Source of the DNA: Ashinkailepas kermadecensis
Lineage: Eukaryota > Arthropoda > Thecostraca > Neolepadidae
Direction: 5' to 3'
NCBI GenBank assembly: GCA_034440615.1
Contig: JAOTOM010004781.1
Coordinates: forward strand, 62,001-126,000
Length of the DNA: 64,000 nucleotides
Made by a program: the position numbers and the translations under genes. The notes under the pieces were generated by a model. It worked only from the letters and a program-made list of their open reading frames with translations, was not told the origin of the DNA and ran no database searches. Positions 22,845 to 34,194 of the stretch are shown here, one piece after another (within the stretch, counting starts at the first letter, position 1; each line of letters starts with the position of its first letter).

Positions 22845-23457
22845 ACTCACCCCACTCAGCCATACCTACACGGCAACACTCACGCTCCTCCTTACCTACA
22901 CGGCAACACTCACGCTCCTCCTTACCTACACGGCAACACTCCCGCTCAGCCACACCTACACGGCAACACTCACGCTCCTGTTGTTATTGGGGTTTAGGGG
23001 CGCATCAACTGACAACTCACGCTCCTCCATACCTACACGGCAACACTCCCCCCTCACCTACACGGCAACACCTCCTTACGGCAACACTCCCGTCCACCTA
23101 CACGGTAACCTCCTCCATACCTACGCAACACTCCCCCTCCGCAAAACCCTACCCCCAACCCCCCCCCCCCCCCACACACACAAACACCACGGCAACACTC
23201 ACGCTCCTCCATACCTACACGGTAACACTCTCGCTCCTCCATACCTACACGGCAACACTCCCGCTCAGCAATACCTACACGGCAACATTCCCGCTCAGCA
23301 ATACCTACACGGCAACACTCCCGCTCAGCAATACCTACACGGCAACACTCCCGCTCAGCAATACCTACACGGCAACACTCCCGCTCAGCAATACCTACAC
23401 GGCAACACTCCCGCTCAGCAATACCTACACGGCAACACTCCCGCTCAGATATACTCA
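22845..23457. repeat. 30-bp and related ACACGGCAACACT repeat, interrupted
   Basis: The right part is a regular 30-bp array of CTACACGGCAACACTCCCGC TCAGCAATAC. The left part is irregular (CTCACGCTCCTCCTTAC variants). It is interrupted by a short SINE-like insertion at about 22979 and by a poly-C run at about 23158-23172. Confidence 0.93.
22978..23013 (-). mobile_element. Truncated short SINE-like repeat inserted into a minisatellite
   Basis: GTTGTTATTGGGGTTTAGGG followed by GCGCATCAACTG interrupts the ACACGGCAACACTCACGCTCCT array; ACTCACGCTCCT lies on both sides. Because that word belongs to the array, the duplication is suggestive only. The copy lacks the AGCGCCCA end, so it is 5'-truncated in the proposed sense strand. 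Confidence 0.75.
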
Positions 23458-23635
23458 CATCGGGGCAAACTGAAGCAACGTACAGCTCCCGACACATGCG
23501 AGAAAACTGCACGCTAAAAAACCAAAACAGACCCCCCCCCGGAGACGCGTAGTCAAAACCAAGTCCAAACCAGATCCCAATCCAACAAGGAGCACGGGAA
23601 CAGCGACACTGGCTGGTGACCAAACAGCGGTCATC

Positions 23636-24470
23636 TGCACGACTGGGGCCGAGTCTCGTCTGGACGACTGGGCCCGAGTCTCGTCTGGACGACTAGGGGT
23701 CGGGTCTCGTCTGGACGACTGGGGGCCGGGTCTCGTCTGGACGACTGGGGGCCGGGTCTCGTCTGGACGACTGGGGGCCGGGTCTTGTCTGGACGACTGG
23801 GCCCGAGTCTCGTCTGGACGACTGGGGGCCGGGTCTCGTCTGGACGACTGGGGGCCGAGTCTCGTCTGCACGACTGGGGGCCGGGTCTCGTCTGCACGAC
23901 TGGGGGCCGGGTCTCGTCTGCACGACTGCGTGCCGGGTCTCGTCTGGACGACTGGGGGCCGGGTCTTGTCTGGACGACTGGGCCCGAGTCTCGTCTGGAC
24001 GACTGGGGGCCGGGTCTCGTCTGGACGACTGGGGGCCGAGTCTCGTCTGCACGACTGCGTGCCGGGTCTCGTCTGGACGACTGGGGGCCGGGTCTTGTCT
24101 GGACGACTGGGCCCGAGTATCGTCTGGACGACTGGGGGCCGGGTCTCGTCTGGACGACTGCGTGCCGGGTCTCGTCTGGACGACTGGGCCCGAGTCTCGT
24201 CTGGACGACTGGGCCCTAGTCTCGTCTGGACGACTGGGGGCCGGGTCTCGTCTGCACGACTGGGGCCGAGTCTCGTCTGGACGACTGGGCCCGAGTCTCG
24301 TCTGGACGACTGGGGGCCGGGTCTCGTCTGCACGACTGGGGGCCGGGTCTCGTCTGCACGACTGGGGGCCGGGTATCGTCTGCACGACTGGGACCCGAGT
24401 CTCGTCTGGACGACTGGGCCCGAGTCTCGTCTGGACGACTGGGGGCCGGGTCTCGTCTGGACGACTGAAG
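23636..24470. repeat. 25/26-bp minisatellite, about 32 copies
   Basis: The units GACTGGGGGCCGGGTCTCGT CTGGAC (26 bp) and GACTGGGCCCGAGTCTCGT CTGGAC (25 bp) are mixed in irregular order, with CTGCAC and GACTGCGTGCC variants. Long frames on both strands (436 residues minus) come from the lack of stops. Blocks of several units recur in the same order (for example around 23770-23880 and 23960-24050), which indicates amplification of multi-unit blocks. Confidence 0.95.
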
Positions 24471-24597
24471 CCGGGTGGAGTTCGCACATGCACGCATCGC
24501 GATGCAGACGTCCACACAGGATCACCTCACGTGATCGACGAAACTCACGACCTGTCGACGCCCGTCCGAACAGGGGGCTGCGCGGCGCGGTAGCGCC

Positions 24598-24682
24598 TCG
24601 CTGCTGGCATACCTGATGGCCTATCTTTTGCAGTGTATGGCGGTGCTGCTGGCATACCTGATGGCCTATCTTTTGCAGAATG
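24598..24682. repeat. 45-bp direct duplication
   Basis: CTGCTGGCATACCTGATGGC followed by CTATCTTTTGCAG occurs at 24601 and 24646. Confidence 0.85.
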
Positions 24683-24689
24683 CATGGCG

Positions 24690-25090
24690 CAACAAGAATT
24701 GAAAATGTCGCGTAAGGTATGACATGAGATGCAACATGCCAGGCTGTTTTTTGTTCAGTCAACATCGTGCGTTATCCTCAATGAATCGCACGTACTGCCC
24801 ACGAATGGCCAATGCTGGGTGTGTTAGGGTGATGCACAACTCAGGTAACCTGCTTGCATAGGCCATCAACCTCCCGAAGGTCACTCCATGTCACTGACCT
24901 AACTTGACCTCGTGTGACCTATTTCAGCTTTATAATCCATTCTGCGATTCATTTGGACACTAAAACTGAACTTGACATCCATCTTTACCCTTGGGTAGAA
25001 GGAAACGGCCGGGCATTATGTCGTATGTTTCCAAAACAAGGTCAACACTTCGACCTCACCCGAACCTTCACCTATGTGTTGCAGTGCAAC
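24690..25090 (+). repeat. Dispersed repeat, copy 1 (pairs with 42.0-42.4 kb)
   Basis: Ordered blocks are shared with 41985-42385: ATGCACAACTCAGGTAA, CACTGACCTAACTTGACCTC, then GTGACCTATTTC, CCTTGGGTAGAAGGAAACGG and ACCTATGTGTTGCAG. The copies are perhaps three-quarters identical by eye. No open frame is conserved between them, so it is likely a non-coding transposon remnant. Confidence 0.65.
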
Positions 25091-25099
25091 AAATAGCAT

Positions 25100-25615
25100 G
25101 CCGTTATTATTTTGATACCATAAAATACTACGCATAACATTTGGACCTTGCACATATTACTTGGTTTATACAGGAAATGATTAAACGCAAACATTATCGT
25201 TGCTTGCGACGAAAAGTAACCTTTAAATATCTGACAGGGAAACCCCGTAAACCCAGGTATCAAATATAACTGGTGAGATTTAATCATGTGCTACACTGTG
25301 GTTTTACTTGCACGTCACTGGCGCTCCTGGTGTGCAAATATTGAGGGTTTGCACACAAACTGCACTGTGGAATGTGGCAAAACGTCGCGCGCACGGGCGA
25401 GCATCTATCACTGTACTATCAGACCGCCTCGACTTGTGACCCCCACCCAACAGCATCATCATGAATAGCCAGCCATCGCAACGTAGCTGCCAAAGTGCAC
25501 ACACATGTCTGAATTATTCACTGGCCCAAAGAGTCAGACACAAATGTGAACGGTTCCCGGCCTGGCAGCTCACTTATTCAGAGGCTTCGCATATCTGGTG
25601 CCGTGCAAATACCGG
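25100..25615. other. Unannotated stretch
   Basis: No gene or repeat was recognised. Confidence 0.4.
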
Positions 25616-25618
25616 CGT

Positions 25619-26196
25619 GAGTGGCCGCAGCTGGGAACACAGTGGCCGCAACTAGGAACACTGTGGCCGCAGCTAGGAACACAATGGCCGCATCTTGGAA
25701 CACAGTGGCCGCAGCTAGGAACACAGTGGCCGCATCTAGGAACACAGTGGCCGCATCTAGGAACAGAGTGGCCGCATCTAGGAACACAGTGGCCACAGCT
25801 GGGAACACAGTGGCCGCAGCTAGGAACACTGTGGCCGCATCTGGGAACACAGTGGCCGCATCTGGGAACACAGTGGCCGCAGCTAGGAACACAGTGGCCA
25901 CAGCTAGGAACACAGTGGCCGCAGCTGGAAACACAGTGGCCGCAGCTGGGAACACAGTGGCCGCAGCTGGGAACACATCGGCCGCAGCTGGGAACACAGC
26001 GGCCGCAGCTGGGAACACAGTGGCCGCAGCTGGGAACACAGTGGCCGCATCTGGGAACACAGTAGCCGTAGCTGGGAAGACAGTGGCCGCAGCTGGGAAG
26101 ACAGTGGTCGCAGCTGGGAACACAGTTGCCACAGCTAGGAACAGTGGTCGCAGCTAGGAACACAGTGGCCGCAGCTAGGAACACAGTGGCCGCGTC
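25619..26196. repeat. 21-bp minisatellite, about 27 copies
   Basis: The unit CAGTGGCCGCAGCTGGGAAC A repeats with CTAGGAA, CATCTGG and GCCACAG variants. Translated strings such as AAAGNTV or HCVPSCG are by-products of a multiple-of-three period. Confidence 0.95.
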
Positions 26197-26199
26197 GGC

Positions 26200-28465
26200 G
26201 ACGAAGCACAGACGAACGGCTTGCCCTGCGGGCCTGCGGTCCGGCGCGGCCGGCAACACAGGCGGCCACAGCCACACGACTCAACGCTGGAGGATCGGCC
26301 GCTTGTTTTGTAGGCGACCCGGCCCGGTACTGGACACACGAGCTCAGTGTACACTCATCTGAAGCGGCGAGGTCCACTCAAGAGTCGACGGTGTTTAGGT
26401 CAGACTCGCTCCAGGGGACAGTCATAGTCGAGATGGACGGGGTGGCGATCGGTGTCGAGAAGGAGCCGACCGCCTGTGAGGTACGGCTTGATATGGACAG
26501 ACAGACAGACAGACAGACAGAAGTGGTATGGCTCTGACGGAGCAGCTGCTGCCCTACTGAGCTACAGCTGCGGTGTTGTTGTTCGGTGCCAGACGGGCGA
26601 GACATTCAGTGTAGCTGGTCACGTACGTGGAATACCGGTAAAGATCGTGACATTGATGCAATATTAATACGAAGCAATGTAAGTAAACAATCAACTATGT
26701 TTTCTTCACTCCATCCCGTATTCCTGCCGGCACCGTCCCGACCCATGTGCTTCGTAGGAAAACTACCGAAAATTTAATCGCTCATACCAGAAAATTACAT
26801 CGGAAGGCAGCATATTCTGTATGTTCCTGATAATATACATGCTGACCACCATCTTTTGTGTGGAATTGCAGCTTACAGCCATTCAGTTTTCGAGAAACTC
26901 CTAAAACGTTGCCACAGAGACAAGGCCGTTGCCTCAAAGTGGCTGCGACCGACCATATAATGGGAGTTGTCAGTTGTCCCACACAGCCCATCTGCTGCGG
27001 CTAGAGGGTAAGATCTACTTAGGCAAGTCGCAGGCATTATTGGGGACGGAAAAACATTCGACTTCGCTGTCAATAATGCAAAGAAAATGCACAACCGCAA
27101 TTGAAAAATATTTCACTGTAGCTACTTCTCTCAGAGTTGAAAACACAGTCAAAGTCCCATTTAAGGTTATGGATGGGTAATACGGGTGCCATTACTACAT
27201 TAACTCCTTCCAGTAAAGCAGATTTGTAAGCTCAAGCCATTGCAATTCAATATGTTCCCTTCTCTACTATAACTTGCTTTCCACGCTTCATTTTCCAGAG
27301 GGACACCAGCCACTTTCGGACATTAAAGTCAATCAGCGTTCACCTAACGGCTCGCAATCTGCTGATCCGCAGCGCACTGCACCTGGCTGCCATCCGTAAA
27401 CAGCCCTGAACAACTTCACTAGGCCACTAACAGTCTGCGACCGCCGTCTGCCGGCTACTTCAGTATGGCGTTGTCAAAATGCAATTCGGATTGGGCGTCA
27501 TATGTGAATAATCACGAATGAATGCGACGGCGAGGACGCGGCTTAAGCGGTATGCTGACGTGGCATTGAGCGGTAGGTGTGCATTTAATTACGGGCGTGT
27601 GCATGCAATTGTATAATACAGGCTTGCTTTTTCACTGTCAACAACCCTACACATACATGAAAAAAATCAATGTTCGTTACACCTCATGCACAATACCTCT
27701 TTCCATGTTTGTGATAACATTGTCCAGTGATCAAGCATATAATACGCAAAATATTCGGCTCCACATGTAGACATTCTCCCCTATGTGCAGTTTACACAGT
27801 AAGTTCTGGATTTTTGCACATTTCCTCAGTACCTACGCACGGCCAGGCTGCCAGTCTTGTCTACCACGAACGTCCGGTAGTGCAAGACACCTGTGCTGCG
27901 GGGAAAGCGCGCTAGCAGAAGCCCTCGCCGAGACCGGAGATATTGGTACACATTTCCTGGAGGTGGGCTTAACAAGTTTCTAAGCACGTCTGAACATCGA
28001 AACCTTGTTCGGTCGAGAAATGAAAACCAACAAAACTATACTGAGAACGCGCCTCGTTGCCACGTCTTTCACCACGCGTGAAGATGACCTCATCTTGTGC
28101 CCAGGGCTGGGTATTTTGACTGGGCAGTTAACTGTAAGCCGTCCTTCGTGTGTCGGCATTTTCTTCAGTAGATAGCAGGCTCAGCGGTCGCTCACCAGAC
28201 GAGCTGGAGTGATTGGTGGACGAGCTGTTCGGTTCGGCAGGGGCGACGCTGCTAGGCAGGGGCCGCCAATATTGGGCGGACGCTGGCGCCGCGTTGTCCG
28301 CGCCAGTGCCGCCGCAGTTTGGAAGACGTTTGGTGGCGGCGGCAGCAGTGGTGGATAAAAGTGACAGGCGGCGGCCATCACCATTAGCGGGCCGCCGGGC
28401 GCGTCAGTGGTACCGCCGACGCACCTGACACAGCTGGCGCCGACGCTGGCACTTCGGACAGAAGT
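26200..28465. other. Mostly unannotated; (ACAG)n at 26494-26520
   Basis: GACAGACAGACAGACAGACA is a short tetranucleotide microsatellite. The rest (AT-balanced from 26650 to 28100, GC-rich after 28180) shows no recognised gene or element. Small open frames lack motifs. Confidence 0.5.
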
Positions 28466-28467
28466 GG

Positions 28468-28748
28468 GCCAGCCTGTACCAACAGCCGCCAGCATCTGAC
28501 CATAACCACAGCCTGTACCAGCAGCCGTCAGCATCTGACCATAACCACAGCCTGTACCAGCAGCCGTCAGCATCTGACCATAACCACAGCCTGTACCAGC
28601 AGCCGCCAGCATCTGACCATAATCACAGCCTGTACCAGCAGCCGTCAGCATCTGACCATAACCACAGCCTGTACCAGCAGCCGCCAGTATCTGACCATAA
28701 TCACAGCCTGTAGCCACAGCCGCCAGTCTGTAGCCGTAGCCAACCGTC
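28468..28748. repeat. 39-bp minisatellite, about 6 copies
   Basis: The unit CATCTGACCATAACCACAGC CTGTACCAGCAGCCGTCAG repeats with CCGCCAG and AATCACAG variants, then decays into CTGTAGCC words to the right. Confidence 0.92.
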
Positions 28749-28749
28749 T

Positions 28750-28842
28750 GTAGCCGCAGGCCACATGAAACAGGAGGATGACAGGACATGAGGATGACAG
28801 GACAGGAGACACAGGAGTGAGGCTGGGAACATAAGATTGGAA
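28750..28842 (+). repeat. Left copy of a direct repeat flanking the 54-bp array
   Basis: GTAGCCGCAGG, CACATGAA, CAGGACAGGAGACACAGGAG and TGAGGCTGGGAACATAAGA are shared with 30009-30082 in the same order and orientation. The left copy has an extra AGGATGACAGGACATG segment. The two copies bracket about 1.2 kb. Confidence 0.8.
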
Positions 28843-28959
28843 GGCCTATCAGACGGGATTCGGTAGCGAGAAACCTAAAAGGAGACAGGACGTTGAAGCG
28901 GGGCAAACCAGAATTAGAAACGACCTATTGTCAGCTGGAGAGACAGATACAGATTTGTA

Positions 28960-29004
28960 TGATGATGAATTGGATTTTAGGGGCGTGTCGACACCCAGGG
29001 TCAT
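28960..29004 (-). mobile_element. Short SINE-like repeat with 14-bp TSD
   Basis: TTGGATTTTAGGGGCGTGTC, GACACCCAGGGTCAT is the core of the short family. It is flanked by GATACAGATTTGTA (28946-28959) and GATACAGATGTGTA (29005-29018), a 14-bp duplication with one mismatch. Both the tail and the AGCGCCC end are shortened. Confidence 0.72.
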
Positions 29005-29121
29005 GATACAGATGTGTAAAATCAGGAAGCCGATGAACGGAATCCGCACGTGTCAGCTGGAAATTGGCCATACAGGATGGCTCTATCTATCCTCCTTCAC
29101 ACAAGATGGCAGATGTACGGG

Positions 29122-29872
29122 AGACGACAGCGGAGGGCCGGGCACAACCGACATGTCACCACAGGAAGGGAAGACAGAAGACAGCGGAGGGCCGGGCACA
29201 CCTGACATGCCACCACAGGAAGGGAAGACAGAAGAAAAAAAAAACAGCGGAGGGCCGGGCACACCTGACATGCCACCACAGGAAGGGAAGACAGAAGACA
29301 GCGGAGGGCCGCACCCCCCACACCACCCCAACAAAAAAAAAAAAAAGGAAGACAGAAGACAGCGGAGGGCCGGGCACACCCGACATGCCACCACAGGAAG
29401 GGAAGACAGAAGACAGCGGAGGGCCGGGCACACCCGACATGCCACCACAGGAAGGGAAGACAGAAGACAGCGGAGGGCCGGGCACACCTGACATGCCACC
29501 ACAGGAAGGGAAGACAGAAGACAGCGGAGGGCCGGGCACACCCGACATGCCACCACAGGAAGGGAAGACAGAAGACAGCGGAGGGCCGGGCACACCCGAC
29601 ATGCCACCACAGGAAGGGAAGACAGAAGACAGCGGAGGGCCGGGCACACCTGACATGCCACCACAGGAAGGGAAGACAGAAGACAGCGGAGGGCCGGGCA
29701 CACCAACCCAAAGGGAGGGGAAGAACCGACAGCCCGGAGGGCCGAGCACACCCGAAATGCCACCAAAGGAAGGAAAAACAGAAGACAGCGGAGGGCCGGG
29801 CACACCCGACATGCCACCACAGGAAGGGAAGACAGAAGACAGCAGGGAGGGCAGGGCGCACATGAGGAAGAC
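29122..29872. repeat. 54-bp minisatellite, about 13 copies
   Basis: The unit ACAGCGGAGGGCCGGGCACA CCCGACATGCCACCACAGGA AGGGAAGACAGAAG repeats with two poly-A expansions (29236-29244 and 29333-29345). An 18-residue repeat (GGPGTPDMPPQEGKTEDS) is readable in one plus frame, yet the two minus frames are just as long, so coding is not supported. The purine-rich plus strand continues to about 29990. Confidence 0.94.
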
Positions 29873-30008
29873 AGGAAGACAGGGAGGCAGACATGACAGC
29901 GGAGGGGACACCGGACGGGAAAAAGGAACCGAGGGCCGGGAAAAACAAAAAAAGAAAAAAAAAAAGGGGGAAAAAAGAAAAAGAGATGCCACCACAGGAA
30001 GGATGGCT

Positions 30009-30082
30009 GTAGCCGCAGGGCACATGAACCAGGACAGGACAGGACAGGAGACACAGGAGTGAGGCTGGGAACATAAGAGTGG
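30009..30082 (+). repeat. Right copy of the direct repeat flanking the 54-bp array
   Basis: This is the partner of 28750-28842. A run of GGACA pentamers replaces the GGATGACAGGACATG segment of the left copy. Confidence 0.8.
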
Positions 30083-30262
30083 ACATAAGAGGGACGGGTT
30101 GGCGCGAACACTCAGAGCTCCACCGTGAGAACGGGTCGGCGTTTTTCTGCCTTTCCGAGAGTCGTCAGTGTCTCGGTGGCCGTCGGAGCGTCATCACGTC
30201 ACGGGATCGTCTGCGACGTTCCCACGCACGGGAGCGGGGACCGCATCACCTCGTCACACAGC

Positions 30263-30268
30263 CTCTCT

Positions 30269-30356
<88 letters not shown>
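30263..30356. repeat. (TC)n microsatellite, about 90 bp
   Basis: An almost pure CT dinucleotide run, a homopurine-homopyrimidine tract. It reads as Leu-Ser in plus frames. Confidence 0.98.
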
Positions 30357-30359
<3 letters not shown>

Positions 30360-30360
<1 letters not shown>

Positions 30361-31360
30361 TCTTTCTCGCTCCTTCACTGCCCCAACACCAGACGCAACT
30401 CACTGACAGGAGTCCGCGAAACGTTGCAAATCACTGGGGTGTGCAGGGCTACATCGAGGAACATCAATATGTTCGGGACATGCAAGCCGTGTCAAGAAAC
30501 AGCCGCCTGTGCTTATCACATACAGCTTGCAGAGCATGTTAGCATCGTTAGCCAGCTGACGCCACATAAGTCCACACAAATGCAGACAAATTAAACACAG
30601 GTGGTGCAAACGACCACAATACAGAACTCCAGGAGGCCCAGGTATCTATGGAGTAAATATGCACCGACCCAGACAGATCAGAAGCTCGTGCAATCCACAC
30701 ATACGAAGCAGAATACGTCCATGGTTCCTCACGGACAGATGTGTTCAACAGCCATCACAGACTCCCCAGATACATATATGTGGAGATACATACATATAGA
30801 CGACCCGCATACACTACGCATGAAGACTATGACGCTCCACAGAACTAAGCGACCACAAACTAGACATAGCTCGAGGAAAGAGAACAAGCATACAGACACA
30901 CATACACAGACAGGGTGCGTTTCCAACTGCAGCTGCCAAGGAAACAGCCATAGCTGTCGGCACAGGCAGCGTGGCTAATGTTACACGGAGACCAAGACAG
31001 TCGACAGACCGGGGCGACTGACAACACTTGGCGAGCGGTTGTATCCGGGACAGCACGTCCACCGCTGTCCCTGCGGGAGCGTGCAGTCATTTCCGACGGC
31101 CCAGCTCAGTCACCGAGTGTGAGGAGAGTGGTGGTGGTCGCCACGGATCAAGGCATGGGGTCACCGCAGACCACTCCACGTGCAGTGACGTCGACGACGT
31201 GCGTCGCATGCCGTCCAACCGATTCACGACCGCTTCTGGCACACGCGACAACCCGGGAGTTGGTTGGTCATTTACTGCACGTAGAGAGGAGAGGAGTACA
31301 GCCGCCACAGGACGATGGGCAAGGGCGGCGTTCCACCTGAACGGGACGGGGCGGGACTGG
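30360..31360. other. Unannotated stretch
   Basis: No gene or known element was recognised. Overlapping open frames at 30601-31340 have no motif. Confidence 0.4.
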
Positions 31361-31365
31361 CCAGG

Positions 31366-31458
31366 ACAACAGAACAGAACAGAACAGGACAGGACAGGAC
31401 AGGACAGGACAGAGGACAGAACACAGGACAGGACAGGACAGGACAGGACAAGACAAGA
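31366..31458. repeat. (GGACA)n pentanucleotide repeat
   Basis: CAGAACAGAACAGAACAGG leads into GGACAGGACAGGACA runs with a few interruptions. It resembles the pentamer run at 30030-30050. Confidence 0.93.
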
Positions 31459-31471
31459 TAAGGGGCCAGGA

Positions 31472-31544
31472 CCAGGACGGGGACGGGGACGGGGACGGGG
31501 ACGGGGACGGGGACGGGGACGGGGACGGGGACGGGGACGGGGCG
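31472..31544. repeat. (GGGGAC)n hexanucleotide repeat, G-quadruplex motif
   Basis: Eleven or so GGGGAC units follow each other on the plus strand. Four or more GGGG runs with two-base loops meet the usual G-quadruplex pattern several times over. Confidence 0.96.
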
Positions 31545-31683
31545 GCCCGTGTACGACAGCTGGGCCGAATTGGGCCACGCCGGGCCCGACCACGGCACCG
31601 TGCCAGGTCGCGGCAGGGCCGCGCGAGCCGCCGCCGGGCCACCGGACCGCTATGCGCGTCACGGTGTGACGTCACGTCGCCGG

Positions 31684-31704
31684 ACGCGCGCGCGCGCGCG
31701 CGCC
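31684..31704. repeat. (CG)n tract, Z-DNA-prone
   Basis: ACGCGCGCGCGCGCGCGCGC is a pure alternating CG run in a GC-rich setting. Such runs are unusual in genomes with CpG depletion, which fits a weakly methylated invertebrate genome. Confidence 0.9.
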
Positions 31705-31947
31705 GCCAGCCGGTGCCGAGCGCGTGTGGTCACACCGCTGCGGCTGCCGGCCATTTGTATTCCGCTGGTGGCGGACTGGTCGACTAGTCAGACGGGCCTG
31801 CAAATACAGCTGACCGGCGGCACTGGCCAACCAGGTCGAAAGGTCGCGCGGCGACGCGCCTCGGGTAGCCTGCCAGGCCCATTGCTCACCGGCGACCAGC
31901 CGACGCTAAGCCACGGCTCGGCCTCGGTCACGGAGCCGTCTTGACCA

Positions 31948-32058
31948 TTGGTCTCGGCGCTGCTCCGTCACCGGTCTCGGCGCTGCTCCGTCACCGGTCA
32001 CGGCGCTGCTCCGTCACCGGTCACAGCGCTGCTCCGTCACCGGTCACGGCGCTGCTCG
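31948..32058. repeat. 23-bp minisatellite, about 5 copies
   Basis: GGTCTCGGCGCTGCTCCGTC ACC recurs with a 23-bp step (31951, 31974 and on), with GGTCACGGCG and GGTCACAGCG variants. Confidence 0.9.
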
Positions 32059-32059
32059 G

Positions 32060-32995
32060 CGGTTGTCCACGGCGTGGGCGCGCTGCAGCTGACAGCCAGG
32101 CAGATGCCCGCCGTCGCCGACCCGGAAGTGAGAGAGCCAAGTTTCGCGAGCGCGCGCGTGTTGCGGCGGAGGCCATCCCGCCGCCGAGGAGCCAGACAGG
32201 GCGCGTCACCTGTCACGCCAATGGCTGGCAGTTCTGGGATTGGTAGTGTATCACGAGTGCCAAGTCATTGCTCGATCAGCTGGACGAGGGTAGAGGTTGC
32301 ACAGGTTCGCGTGTTACAGTAGCGACGACTGGCCGACTCAGCCGCCGGACTTGGAAAGACCAACACTGGTTGTAGGAAATTGTCTCAAATGACCGAGAGG
32401 TGCCATGTTTACCTATATCTGAACTTGCGGTACTTTGAGCCAATTAGCGCATTCAAGTAAGTTGTTCTCCACACAAAAAGGTTCATTTTTTAGACGATTT
32501 CAACTTCTTGGTTCAAATTATACGGCTTAGGGAACACATTCTGCTTCCCCTCACCAGATCCTCCAGTATTAGCATTCAAACACCGCGAGCACGAAGAGGA
32601 TCTCGCAGGCCGTCGGATATCACAGTGCAGAATATTTCCCAGCTGCAGAAGTAGCATTTCGTGACACGAGATGCAGCAGGCCGGGCAAACTCCCATCCCG
32701 AGCGATCGGTCCGGCCGGCGCTTCTCGCTGTAACGCGGAGACCGGCCGCGGAGACCGGCCGCGGCCGCCGCCGCCGCCGCCGCCCGCGGGAGGGGAACAT
32801 TGTGATTGACGGCCTCAGGTAGTGGCGGAACGCGGACCCTGGCCCGGGCAGAGCCGGGCTGGGGTGGGCAGGGCCGCCGGCACGTTTTGCGAGCTCAGCA
32901 TCCACACGGCGCCGTGGGGGCCGGTCCGGTCCGGTCCGGCCCAGCTAGCGCGTGCACCAGCGCCGGCGCCAGACAGGTGATCAGTAGCTTATTCG
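32060..32995. other. Unannotated stretch with a (CCG)n tract
   Basis: A CpG-rich block at 32730-32800 has two GGAGACCGGCCGC units and a (GCC)n run. No gene is recognised on either strand. Confidence 0.5.
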
Positions 32996-32996
32996 T

Positions 32997-33965
32997 GCCA
33001 GGCGTCCAGCACGTGCCTGACGTCCACCACGACATGGACGCCGACACACAGTCGGCAGCTGGCCACCCGTGCCAGGCGTCCAGCACGTGCCTGACGTCCA
33101 CCACGACATGGACGCCGACACACAGTCGGCAGCTGGCTACCCGTGCCAGGCGTCCAGCACGTGCCTGACGTCCACCACGACATGGACGCCGACACACAGT
33201 CGGCAGCTGGCCACCCGTGCAGGCGTCCAGCACGTGCCTGACGTCCACCACGACATGGACGCCGACACACAGTCGGCAGCTGGCCACCCGTGCCAGGCGT
33301 CCAGCACGTGCCTGACGTCCACCACGACATGGACGCCGACACACAGTCGGCAGCTGGCCACCCGTGCCAGGCGTCCAGCACGTGCCTGACGTCCACCACG
33401 ACATGGACGCCGACACACAGTCGGCAGCTGGCCACCCGTGCCAGGCGTCCAGCACGTGCCTGACGTCCACCACGACATGGACGCCGACACACAGTCGGCA
33501 GCTGGCCACCCGTGCCAGGCGTCCAGCACGTGCCTGACGTCCACCACGACATGGACGCCGACACACAGTCGGCAGCTGGCCACCCGTGCCAGGCGTCCAG
33601 CACGTGCCTGACGTCCACCACGACATGGACGCCGACACAGCTGGCCACCCGTGCCGGGCGCCCAACACCCCCCCGACCCCCACCAAAAAATGGACGCCGA
33701 CACACAGTCGGCAGCTGGCCACCCGTGCCAGGCGTCCAGCACGTGCCTGACGTCCACCACGACATGGACGCCGACACACAGTCGGCAGCTGGCCACCCGT
33801 GCCAGGCGTCCAGCACGTGCCTGACGTCCACCACGACATGGACGCCGACACACAGTCGGCAGCTGGCCACCCGTGCCTGGCGTCCAGCACGTGCCTGACG
33901 TCCACCACGACATGGACGCCGACACACAGTCGGCAGCTGGCCACCCGTGCCTGGCGTCCAGCCAC
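32997..33965. repeat. 74-bp minisatellite, about 13 copies
   Basis: The unit GCCAGGCGTCCAGCACGTGC, CTGACGTCCACCACGACATG, GACGCCGACACACAGTCGGC, AGCTGGCCACCCGT repeats with a 74-bp step (32997, 33071 and on). One copy is diverged (33650-33700, CCCAACACCCCCCCGACCCC) and lacks the CACAGTCGGC part just before it. Each unit carries CACGTG, TGACGTCC and CAGCTG words. Frames open on both strands are by-products. Confidence 0.96.
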
Positions 33966-34194
33966 AGCCAGGACGCACCGGCCTGCGCCAGCGCCACTCG
34001 GATGGTCGCCGTTGCGGCTGCTTGGTGTGCGCCGGTGTGATTTATGTCAGCTCACTGGTAATGGAGCAGGTCTAAGGGCGTTCAACAAATGAATGCATAA
34101 ACCAATCGCGTGGCCCAGTGCGTACGGGCACTTGTAGAACCATCGCTGTCGCGGCGAATCCATGTACAGCTATCGACATTATTCAAAACAGTTA

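Noticed and set aside
29064..30062. Plus-strand repeat protein GGPGTPDMPPQEGKTEDS
   Set aside because: It is tempting because the 54-bp period is a multiple of three, but poly-A indels break the phase and minus frames are just as long. There is no signal peptide or flanking coding sequence.
28750..30082. LTR retrotransposon with short LTRs
   Set aside because: The flanking direct repeats lack TG...CA termini, primer-binding site, polypurine tract and TSD. The interior is a minisatellite, not gag-pol.
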